The notes beneath the pieces were generated by a model. It was given only the letters and a program-made list of their open reading frames with translations. It had not been told where the DNA came from and did no database searches. DNA of 64,000 bases from Gordionus sp. m RMFG-2023 (Eukaryota; Nematomorpha; Gordioida; Chordodea; Parachordodidae): NCBI RefSeq assembly GCF_954871325.1, contig NC_088776.1:52408569-52472568 (forward strand), in the 5' to 3' direction. This document shows, piece by piece, positions 26,501 through 34,463 of this stretch. The translations under genes were made by a program, and so were the position numbers. Every line of letters begins with the position of its first letter. Positions within the stretch are counted from its first letter, which is position 1.

Positions 26501-27161
26501 ACAAATCTGGCGAATTTTCCTGTCGCGAAGTTACCATCCATTTTAATAAAGGGCTTTTTTGCATCAAATGCATTTTATTTATTTCAAACCTGCACTCTTT
26601 ACCAATGATTGATATCTTATCGTTTGAATAATCACCTTTTTGAGTTAGAACAGGAGTGGAATGAGTGTTGTGTTCCTTTTCCATTACATCATTCCCACCT
26701 AAAGATGGTGATGTTTCTGATTTCATTAAGTTTATTACTGCTTCATTATTCGACAAATGGAAAGCTTCTAATTTTTCTAAGCTTTCATCCCAAAATTTAC
26801 TATTTTTTGTGAACTCCCGAAAAACTTTTATTTTATTGAATACTTCTTTTACAATAATCTTACCCACAATTTTATTGGAAGTATTAAAGCTTATATTTTC
26901 GATCTCCATCGACGGTATAACTTCGACTAGAGGCCTCAATATTTTGATATTGTTTTGAAAATTATGAACTTTCGATTTTATCTCTTTCTCGTTATTTTCA
27001 TACAATAAGTGAAAGTTTTTATCGATCTTTACATCTTTAATTTTACCCATTTTCCTTTGCAAACTTGCGATTACTACCGATAAGTCCTGTTCGGGTTTTG
27101 ACAACCTTTTTTTAAAGGTAGGTGTATTTGGTTCATTGTCATTCTGAATATTTTCATTCAT
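17538..27161 (-). CDS. BTB-BACK-kelch repeat protein
   Basis: This is a kelch-like protein, a probable substrate adaptor for a Cullin-3 ubiquitin ligase by family analogy. Exons in order: 27161-25884, 24485-24203, 23415-23230, 23089-22882, 22723-22443 and 17713-17538. Phases close throughout, giving 803 residues. Residues 1-180 are an unusual N-terminal extension. BTB covers about 180-280 (SIIGKECRFEINKMHLM, LLKWMV). BACK covers about 295-400 (CLDLWEISVLDNLLNLK). The later exons encode about six kelch blades with the double-glycine strands IYIIGG, IYVIGG, IWAVGG, MYVCGG and IYIIGG, each preceded by a blade Trp (NRWSKIG, GKWSQAP, EKWSLVC, DNWTYIT, NKWLDGI). I chose the ATG at 27161 (MNENIQND); an upstream in-frame ATG at 27227 adds a hydrophobic, low-complexity lead. 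The first donor is the least certain point: 25884 fits the phase, whereas 25852 would need another exon. Confidence 0.9.
17779..17973. mobile_element. short MITE with perfect 8-bp TSD
   Basis: ACTAATAT occurs immediately on both sides (17771-17778 and 17974-17981). The enclosed 195 bp begin CGGAGACTTG and end with a sequence that reads inward GAGACCTG, giving a partial inverted repeat. The interior holds GC-rich blocks (CCCGGCC, GGCTGGGCC) like those in the element at 23575. It lies in the long intron before the last kelch exon. Confidence 0.7.
19405..19480 (-). repeat. tRNA-derived SINE fragment
   Basis: Read on the minus strand, it contains a B-box-like GGGTTCTAATCC followed by GACCAGATGTTTTTTCCTGAAG. 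This matches the B-box and body start of the SINE at 19727 (GGACTATGTTTTTCTCTGAAG). The A-box half is weak. Confidence 0.6.
19529..19620 (+). repeat. tRNA-derived SINE, internally deleted copy
   Basis: It begins TCTGTGGCCTAGTCGATG, matching the head of the 19727 copy. It then jumps to the tail (ACATAAAGAATACCG, GCGTGCTGC). The B-box and much of the body are missing. Confidence 0.65.
19727..19905 (+). repeat. tRNA-derived SINE
   Basis: The A-box TGGCCTAGTCAGTTGAG (from 19734) and the B-box GGTTTCGAATCC (19779-19790) are spaced as in a tRNA-like RNA polymerase III promoter. The tRNA-like head is followed by a non-tRNA body (CTGAAGACAACTAGGTGG, GGGAATGATATAGAGAATAC) and an AT tail. Two more fragments lie within 350 bp, and all are in the last intron of the kelch gene. 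The head does not fold as a complete tRNA, so it is called a SINE rather than a tRNA gene. Confidence 0.8.
21686..21895. repeat. fragments of two MITE families
   Basis: The segment 21686-21715 (CCCTGTATTCACAGGAAGCG) is a half-copy of the Harbinger-like ends seen at 6707. The segment 21830-21895 contains ATTGAGTTAGCCGTTTTCG and GGCTCAAATCGAG, the inverted-repeat motif of the family described at 37262-37707. Both lie inside the 4.7-kb last intron of the kelch gene. Confidence 0.55.
23575..24003. mobile_element. GC-rich hAT-type MITE with perfect TSD
   Basis: The ends are TAGTGATCTGCATGGGG and, read inward from the right, TAGAGATCTGCAAAGTGGG. ATGTATAT flanks both sides exactly (23567-23574 and 24004-24011). 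The 429-bp body is a patchwork of GGCCCGGCCCGG-type blocks separated by A/T runs and is largely self-complementary, so the transcript could fold into a long hairpin. It sits in the intron between the first two kelch-coding exons. Shorter or degenerate relatives with the same GC blocks are at 17779, about 25560-25735, 41633 and 43326-43485. Confidence 0.9.
24593..25029 (-). CDS. possible odorant-binding-protein-like fragment
   Basis: Two minus-strand exons (about 25029-24902 and 24853-24593) are joined by a 48-bp GT-AG intron in phase 0. They lie within the first intron of the kelch gene and on the same strand. Exon one reads VCVIHKVDDKKIVEAFNDG and KPRCYLKTAK, resembling the C1-to-C2 segment of insect PBP/GOBP odorant-binding proteins. 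Spacing between the two Cys is 26 residues, but the expected third Cys (CxxxC) is replaced. Exon two reads DDAFIKCASMKAAG and YPYHYFL, loosely like an OBP C-terminus. No signal peptide exon was found. It is either a decayed nested gene or chance similarity. Confidence 0.3.
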
Positions 27162-27459
27162 ATTAATTAATTTAAAGCATTTTTTTAAAAAAAATTTCAT
27201 TAATTTAAAAATAATAATTATGCTCACTTAAAATTCGAATTGTTGAGAAATAATAACATAATGCAATCTGAAAAACTTAATATGCTATTATTCGTTTATT
27301 GTAGGAGAGCTCAATTATTTTTCTCAATTAAGCATCCTTCCTTGTTATATTATATTATATATATATTTGAAAAAAAATATTTAAATGTCAAATAAAGCAT
27401 TTTTTTTACCAGCCCATTACATTTATCTAAAAAATGATCAGATGATACAGCTAACTCGA

Positions 27460-27622
27460 TATCTTAGCCAGAAAAACATTGCCTAAGCCTCGAGATTTCA
27501 CTAATAGATGTCCAAACTTTTGTACCATCTAATGAGCAAAATCTTCAGGCTTCCGAAATATTGGATATAATATTGAGTTCGCCGTTTTTAAAATCGGCTT
27601 AAATCGAGCCGTTTAACAAACT
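27460..27622. repeat. MITE fragment, TTGAG-GCCG inverted-repeat family
   Basis: Contains CCTCGAGATTTC, TAATAGATGTCCAAAC, CATCTAATGAGCAAAATCTTC and ATATTGAGTTCGCCG followed by GGCTTAAATCGAGCCG. These blocks appear in the same order in the copies at 36485, 37262-37707 and 58545. Confidence 0.65.
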
Positions 27623-27834
27623 AGTATGTCAAATAATTCAAACATGGCTTATCGTTTGAACTACAAAGGAATGAATACCTATATTTTTAGCAATAATCAT
27701 AGATTGTCATTAATATTATATTTCTTACTAGAATCAATATTTTTATTGCATCCTTTTATCGAACCGGAATTTGATACTTTAACGAATTTTGAATCTAACT
27801 TTTTTTTTAAAAACATTTATTCGTCTTCTTGCTA

Positions 27835-28055
27835 TGATGCTAGCACAAAATTGAGAATAAATTCGAAAGTAGTATATTTCCTTTTTTTATCAGGAAATTG
27901 CGTCCGGAGATCCCTTTGAAGTTTAGGCGAAGCCAGTTCACCGATCCTTCAATATTGTATCAACCACATCAACATTCTTCACATAATTAGACCGTGCCCC
28001 GAGGGAAGCAAGTCTATTAACGAATTCCATTGAAGAATTTTCTTCTGCCATTTTA
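27835..28055 (-). mobile_element. possible gypsy-like gag piece (fossil)
   Basis: A short minus-strand coding-like stretch contains MEFVNRLASLGARSNY and SPKLQRDLRTQFPD. The composition and spacing vaguely resemble the gag region of Ty3/gypsy elements. It is broken and small; no other parts of an element adjoin it. Identification is weak. Confidence 0.3.
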
Positions 28056-28109
28056 AGTTAATGACATGACATTTCAAGATTATTTATAATGACATTTAAA
28101 TTTTTCCCT

Positions 28110-28382
28110 TTTCGTGTAGGATTTTTCTCTTTTTAATCGGACCTTTTCATTTTTTAATTAGACCTTTTCCTTTTTTATGATTAACACTTTTCCTTATTTG
28201 ATCGGACTATTTTATGATATGATTGGCTCTTTTATTTTTTAGATCTGAGCTGACTTTGGAACTTTTCCTTTCTTGATCAAACAGTTTCCTTTCTTGATCA
28301 AACGGTTTCCTTCTTTGATTAAAATGTTTCCTTTTTGGATCGGAACTTTCCTATTTTAATCGGTCTTTTTCCTTTTAGTAAG
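28110..28382. repeat. degenerate ~20-bp tandem repeat
   Basis: About a dozen imperfect units of the form GATCGGACCTTTTCCTTTTTT follow one another. The clearest neighbours are TTTCCTTTCTTGATCAAACA and TTTCCTTTCTTGATCAAACG near 28266-28306. No protein frame is preserved. Confidence 0.75.
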
Positions 28383-28943
28383 ATTCTGATAGAAAAGCAG
28401 ATTACTATCACTGGATGCTTTGAGAAAAGATTCTTTAACAGCATGCATATGTGCATTTTTTTGAAAATATTTTCGTGTATTACAGAGGCTGTAGAAAGCC
28501 AGTAGTTAATAAATTTAAGGTTATTATTAATTTTTGATATTAAATGGTAGTTTTTTTGGTACGGTATCTTCTATAGCCACTCAATAATCCAAACGTGTCA
28601 AGTTAATGGGTTTGACTGGGTATTTTTATTAAAAGAAACAGGATTAGTTAAATTGACGCCTTTGGATTTAAAATTTATTTTTAGACAAACTAAAAATTTT
28701 AATTAAAAAAATAATAATATTTATATTTCCTAAAGGCCCCTAAATTTTTTAAAATTTGAAGGCTTCCCACTAGGTTTACTGCACTGTAGAGATAACAAAA
28801 TAAAAAAACTGAACAAATCATGGAATACATATTTATTTTTTTTTCAAAAGAGACTTTTAAGAGGTTCACAAAAATGATAATAGTGCGATTCACTTCTTAA
28901 AATAATATAACATTTTTTTAACCCCATTGTTAAGCTATATATA

Positions 28944-30470
28944 GGGTTGACAATTGTCATAATACTTATTTCACATATGTTTTAATTGGAAATAGAGAAA
29001 AATGATTATTTCAACATGAATTAATATAATGTGTAAACTATAAAAGTGACAATTGTCATAATATTCATAACAGAACCTATAAAAATAATTTTATTTTTAG
29101 GTATTAAATAGGCGAGAAAAAATTTTTTGAGCATGTTTCGAGATGGTTTTAATGATTGTAAAAATTGTCACAATCGTTATTTTTGAACTTTTTTAAAGCA
29201 AGTAGATAAAAATTTATTAAATATAAAATTAAATGTGGATGTACCATAGAGCAGTGACAATTGTCATAATCGTTATTTTTGAACTTTTTTGAATTTTTTT
29301 GAAGCAACAGAGTAAAATAATAAATTGTAAACATGTTAAATTGAAATTTAAATGTGGATGTACCATAGAAAAGTGACAATTGTCATAATCGTTATTTTTA
29401 ATCTTTTTTGAATTTTTTTGAAGCAAAAGGGTAAAATTATATATTGTAAACATGTTAAATAAAAATTTCAGTGAAGATGTACCATAGAAATGTGACAATT
29501 ATCATAATTGTTATCTTTGAACTTTTTTGATTTTTTTTAAAGCAAATAGGTAAAAATATATATTGTAAACCTGTTAAATTAAAATATCAGTGAATATGTA
29601 CCATAGAAAAGTGACAATTGTCATAATCGTTATTTTTAATCTTTTTTGATTTTTTTTGAAGAAATTATATATTGTAAACTTATTAAATTAAAATTTCATT
29701 GAAGATCTACCATAGAAAAGTGAAAATTGTCTTAATTGTCATTTTTAATCCCTTTTAAATTTTTTTGAACTTACAGGGTAAAATAATAAATTGTAAACTT
29801 TTTAAATTTAAATGTGGATGTACTATAGATAAGTGACAATTGTCATAATGGCCATTTTTAATCTTTTTTGAATTTTTTTTAAGCAAAAGGGTAAAAATAA
29901 TAAATTATAAACATCATTAATTAAAATTTAAATGAGGATGTACCATAGAAATGTGACAATTGTCATAAACGTTTATTTTAATCTTTTTTGAATTTTTTTG
30001 AAGCAAAAGGGTAAAATTATATATTGTAAACATGTTAAATAAAAATTTCAGTGAAGATGTACCATAGAAATGTGACAATTATCATAATTGTTATCTTTGA
30101 ACTTTTTTGAATTTTTTTATAAGCAAATAGGTAAAAATATATATTGTAAACCTGTTAAATTTAAATTTCAGTGAATATGTACCATAGAAAAGTGACAATT
30201 GTCATAATCGTTATTTTTAATCTTTTTTGATTTTTTTTGAAGAAATTATATATTGTAAACTTATTAAATTAAAATTTCACTGAAGATCTACCATAGAAAA
30301 GTAAAATTGTCTTTCATTTTTAATCTTTTTTAAATTTTTTTGAACTTACAGGGTAAAATAATAAATTGTAAACTTGTTAAATTTAAATGTGGATGTACCA
30401 TAGATAAGTGACAATTGTCATAATGGCCATTTTTAATCTTTTTGGAATTTTTTTGAAGTTAAAAAGAATC
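28944..30470. repeat. left arm: ~119-bp palindromic unit array
   Basis: Units recur at about 29253, 29373, 29492, 29611, 29727, 29833, 29952, 30072, 30191, 30300 and 30409, plus two diverged outer units. A typical unit has GTGACAATTGTCATAATCG, a T-rich stretch, GCAAAAGGGTAAAAT, TATTGTAAACATGTTAAA and GATGTACCATAGAAA. A block of five units (about 29390-29860) is repeated at about 29970-30440, so the arm grew by a roughly 575-bp duplication. Confidence 0.88.
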
Positions 30471-30951
30471 TATGAATATAATTCCCAGGAAATAAAATTC
30501 CCATTTTTTAAGATATTAAAAATTACAAAATTAGTAAAATAGTCACTATCTCCAGGTCTCTTAAATCTTTCTACATCTACATGTTGGTACCAATTAACAT
30601 TATATTGTTTATTATATATAATCTTTTAGATTTTTCCTCACAGGAAGAACCATCTTATTCTCAAAATATTTCAAATTCAGTTTTATTTGGTATAACAAAT
30701 AATTCTTAACCCAATCAAATAAATTTTTCTACAATAAACTCTGATACCTATCATAAACCACAAAAGAAATATAGCAATTGGAGTCAGGAAAAAATATAAA
30801 TAGCCATAAACAGAATAAGAGGCCATCCGTCAAACTCCCTCCTTCAAGGGGGAAAACGTATCGGTTTTGGGTACCATTACAGCAATGAAAATTAAAAAAA
30901 AATTTGAATTCAATTTTATAAAAAAAAAATTATATAATACTTTTTTTCAAT

Positions 30952-30975
30952 CTGGTGCCGCCTCGCTGGCACCAG
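30952..30975. other. GC-rich 8-bp hairpin
   Basis: CTGGTGCC and GGCACCAG flank an 8-base loop (GCCTCGCT), a perfect stem in otherwise very AT-rich sequence. It is preceded by a T run (30941-30947). It lies in the centre of the inverted-repeat element, just upstream of the transposase fragment. No function can be assigned. Confidence 0.6.
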
Positions 30976-31280
30976 CAAATTTCATTTTTTTGAGATTTTT
31001 ATTTTCTTTAATTCATAAGGCAAAACATTAAATAAAAATAAATAAAGGAGGGAGAGAGAGAGACAATGGGAAAAACGAAAAGAAAAGAAAATGCATTTTT
31101 TATATCTTCATTTAACATTTGATTTTTTATAAATATAAAAAAAAACATTAAATAAATGTATCCCATCCAAATTTATAAATGGGGGTTTTATTTGGCCTCA
31201 ATAAAACAATTATTTTATTCATTTTTTTTATTTTATATAACATTAATTCCTGATTTTTTATTTCAAAATATAATAAACAA

Positions 31281-31965
31281 GTGAAAATAAAAATAAAAGG
31301 AAAAAACAAGAAAGTTAAAATTAAAAATTACAAAATTTTTTTTTTATATATAATGCAAAATAAAAAAAATCTCAAAGATATTCTAAAGGAGCATTTTTTA
31401 ATCGATTCTTCTGATATTATCCTATTAGGTACATCAGTCCTTTTCCCATTATACAAATTCACAATGAAATTACAAAAAAGTAATATTGTAATAGGTGATT
31501 CTTTTGCTTCATGGCTAGAATGCAAAATGGAGCTGGAGGAAATGGATAATAATTTATCTAAAAGTATGTTGGAATGTTTAAACATTAGAGAAAGCTATCT
31601 TTTTCAAAATGACGCATTTCGTAGTGCGATATATATGGATCATAGATTCCATTATGAAAATGGAAAATATCCTTTGGAAGAAGATAAAATATTGGCCAGG
31701 GTAAATTAATAAATTTATAATATACATCTTTTTATTTTAGGAACATATATTTGCAACTTGGAAACAATTGCAAGCTATTGACCCTCATGAAGAAAATACA
31801 ACTCTAGTTATGCCTTCCACTAGTGATTATAAAAAAACAAAACTTGACCTTTACATTGAGCGTGATTGCAAGAAGGGACCTATATTTTATGAATTATGTA
31901 ATAGCGATATCAAGCTAAAAATAAAATCGTTATTATACAACAAAAGATTGCCATCCTCACAAGAT
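31281..31965 (+). pseudogene. hAT transposase fragment with 40-bp intron
   Basis: The frame runs from about 31350 to 31700 and, after a 40-bp GT-AG intron (31701-31740), from 31741 to about 31965. Motifs: LECLNIRESYLFQNDAFRSA, AIYMDHRFHYENG and LAREHIFATWKQLQ. These match the segment of hAT transposases that contains (A)xxLDPRFK, here with MDHRF in place of LDPRF. The downstream frame reads straight into the right repeat arm, so the C-terminal dimerisation domain is lost. The intron is removed in phase 0 and is as short as those of the host genes. Confidence 0.7.
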
Positions 31966-32990
31966 ATTTGTCACTTATCTATAGTACATCCACATTTAAA
32001 TTTAAAAAGTTTACAATTTATTATTTTACCCTGTAAGTTCAAAAAAATTTAAAAGGGATTAAAAATGACAATTAAGACAATTTTCACTTTTCTATGGTAG
32101 ATCTTCAATGAAATTTTAATTTAATAAGTTTACAATATATAATTTCTTCAAAAAAAATCAAAAAAGATTAAAAATAACGATTATGACAATTGTCACTTTT
32201 CTATGGTACATATTCACTGATATTTTAATTTAACAGGTTTACAATATATATTTTTACCTATTTGCTTTAAAAAAATTCAAAAAAGTTCAAAGATAACAAT
32301 TATGATAATTGTCACATTTCTATGGTACATCTTCACTGAAATTTTTATTTAACATGTTTACAATATATAATTTTACCCTTTTGCTTCAAAAAAATTCAAA
32401 AAAGATTAAAAATAACGATTATGACAATTGTCACTTTTCTATGGTACATCCACATTTAAATTTCAATTTAACATGTTTACAATTTATTATTTTACTCTGT
32501 TGCTTCAAAAAAATTCAAAAAAGTTCAAAAATAACGATTATGACAATTGTCACTTCTCTATGGTACATCCACATTTAATTTTATATTTAATAAATTTTTA
32601 TCTACTTGCTTTAAAAAAGTTCAAAAATAACGATTGTGACAATTTTTACAATCATTAAAACCATCTCGAAACATGCTCAAAAAATTTTTCTCGCCTATTT
32701 AATACCTAAAAATAAAATTATTTTTATAGGTTCTGTTATGAATATTATGACAATTGTCACTTTTATAGTTTACACATTATATTAATTCATGTTGAAATAA
32801 TCATTTTTCTCTATTTCCAATTAAAACATATGTGAAATAAGTATTATGACAATTGTCACCTTTATATGCTTTACAATCACTGAAACCATCTCAAAACATG
32901 CTCAACTAGCCTTTTTAAATTATAATTATTTTTAAAGGTTCTGAGATGAGTATTATGACAATTGTCACTTTTATAGTGCAGTGACCTGAC
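31965..32990. repeat. right arm: ~119-bp palindromic unit array
   Basis: Reverse-complement counterpart of the left arm, with about nine units. The match runs from the left 28944 edge inward to about 29835. An additional outer unit with TGACAATTGTCACTTTTATAG ends at about 32990. Confidence 0.88.
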
Positions 32991-33247
32991 TGCATTAATC
33001 GGCAGATATCTAATCTAAATTACACGTCATATGTTTTTTATCGTTATATTATTCTAATTATTCCCTATTTTTTAAAGATAAAAGCAAGCCTGGCAAGCAT
33101 TTTTTTAAATATTTTATTCTATAGAAGAGTCAATAAATCAGAATGATATGCTATTTATTTTATCCGAAAATTCTAAGCCTTAATTACATACAATCACTAA
33201 CAATTAATGTAAATGCAAATATTAACTTATTTTTTAAAAAATATAGG

Positions 33248-33306
33248 GTTTAACGTGAGGCTCGAACCCTCGGAGCCTCATGTTCTACTGACTGAGCTAG
33301 CTGGTA
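33248..33306 (-). pseudogene. tRNA-Lys-like pseudogene
   Basis: On the minus strand, CCAGCTAGCTCAGTCAGTAG supplies the acceptor edge and A-box, and GGTTCGAGCC (33259-33268) the B-box, followed by TCACGTTAAACCC. It resembles animal tRNA-Lys but lacks most of the anticodon arm and variable loop, so it is not a functional tRNA. It directly abuts a copy of the dispersed repeat also seen at 2203-2395. Confidence 0.65.
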
Positions 33307-33490
33307 TAGTTGAATAATGGCTAAATGTCGGCTCAATCTTCAGGCGCTCTGAAAATTCGTTAACCTTAAAGCCGTTTAATTTATATAAGTTTCTTCCAAA
33401 TTTGAACTGTTATCTTTTTAAGTAAACCCCCCAAATTGATAATTTTCGGCTTAAGATTTGGTTTAGCCAGCTAAAAATGGGCATAAACGG
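33307..33490 (-). repeat. dispersed repeat, copy 2
   Basis: Reverse-complement relative of 2203-2395 (shared TTTTTAGCC, TCAAATTTGGAAGAAACT, GATTGAGCCGACATTTAGCC). Its 3' end on the minus strand joins the tRNA-like sequence, so the pair may be a composite SINE-like unit. Confidence 0.6.
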
Positions 33491-34463
33491 CTAAAAATAT
33501 ATTAATTACCCGACTATACTAGCCGGGGAATAACGCAATGCGTATTTTTAGCTGATTTTTATTTAAGCCACAATTTTTGTCTTTTAATGTAAAATCAAAA
33601 AATGAAATTTTATATCAAAAATATAGAAAAAAAACAAAAAAAACACTAAATTTCTAGGTTTCTTTTCTTTGTAAAATAAAAAATCGATACAAAAAAATTA
33701 AATTTATTTACAAAAATTATTCATTTGTAAAATAAAAAAATATAATATATTATCAAAAAAAAAATTAGAGCAAAATAGAGCAAATAAATGCAAAACTTGG
33801 TAAATAAAAATAAAATAAAATTTAATATATTATAATTATTATATTATATCTGATGGTATAATAAATATATTAACAAAATAAAAGGAATAAAAATAGGAAC
33901 AATCGTGACATAATAAGATGGACGACCTCGTTCTTCCAGTTCTTACACCAAAATCGGATATTATATTTATTTGATATTTCGTTATTAATTTTAAAATATA
34001 CTATAATTAATATAATATATTAACAAAAAAAAATAAGATGAAAAGAACATATTATTTTTATTTAAATCTATTGTATTAATTCACTAGTAAAAATATTAAG
34101 TAAACAAAATTTATTTTTTGAAATATGTTTTTTTGCTGTAGTATATAATATTTTTTTTATATGCTAATAAATATAAAACGATGTTTTTTATATTCGCTAA
34201 TTCTAATAATTATATGTTTTTCTTGTTACCCTCCTCTTATGATGTAATAGGATTTTAAAGTCACTTTCTCACTCAAATCAAATTCTGCAAGTTTATTAAT
34301 TGTTTAAAAACAGGTAATATTTTATCAAAATTCATAACTGTTAAAAAAAACATTCTTATTTTAAAACTTTAAAATCATCTATTTACCTTTGAATGTGACA
34401 AAAAAATTAATATAACTTAGAAAAAAAAAATTCAAAAATTTTTTTTGTTTATTTATTTTAGAA
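33491..34463. other. AT-rich stretch upstream of the MULE ORF
   Basis: No gene. A candidate 5' intron for the downstream gene can be drawn, with donor AACAG|GTAATA near 34313 and acceptor TTATTTTAG at 34461, two bases before its ATG. Mutator-type terminal inverted repeats were not found by eye. Confidence 0.4.

Larger units (their letters stand above)
28944..32990. mobile_element. hAT-related element with long arrayed inverted repeats
   Basis: The outer sequence from 28944 (TTGACAATTGTCATAATAC) is repeated in reverse complement up to about 32858, and the two arms stay collinear for nearly 0.9 kb. The arms are arrays of about 119-bp units, each carrying TGACAATTGTCA, which is itself palindromic. 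The right side has one further unit (32859-32990) with no left partner. The central region (30470-31965) encodes a plus-strand hAT transposase fragment. No target duplication could be established because the outer edges differ. Long, sub-repeated inverted ends of this kind are known in some foldback-like DNA transposons. Confidence 0.75.

Noticed and set aside
26341-26958. Plus-strand frames of about 65-97 codons
   Set aside because: They lie opposite the BTB/BACK exon of the kelch gene.
29149-29498. Short minus-strand open frames (and matching plus-strand frames at 32309-32658)
   Set aside because: They are translations of the repeat array itself; near-identity between the two arms reflects DNA repeat identity and the peptides have no protein-like constraint.
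28944-32990. Regularly spaced repeats that could suggest a CRISPR array
   Set aside because: The period is about 119 bp and whole units are similar, not just short repeats between unique spacers; the context is eukaryotic and the units form inverted transposon arms.
33248-33306. Functional tRNA gene
   Set aside because: The anticodon arm and variable loop are missing, so no cloverleaf can form.
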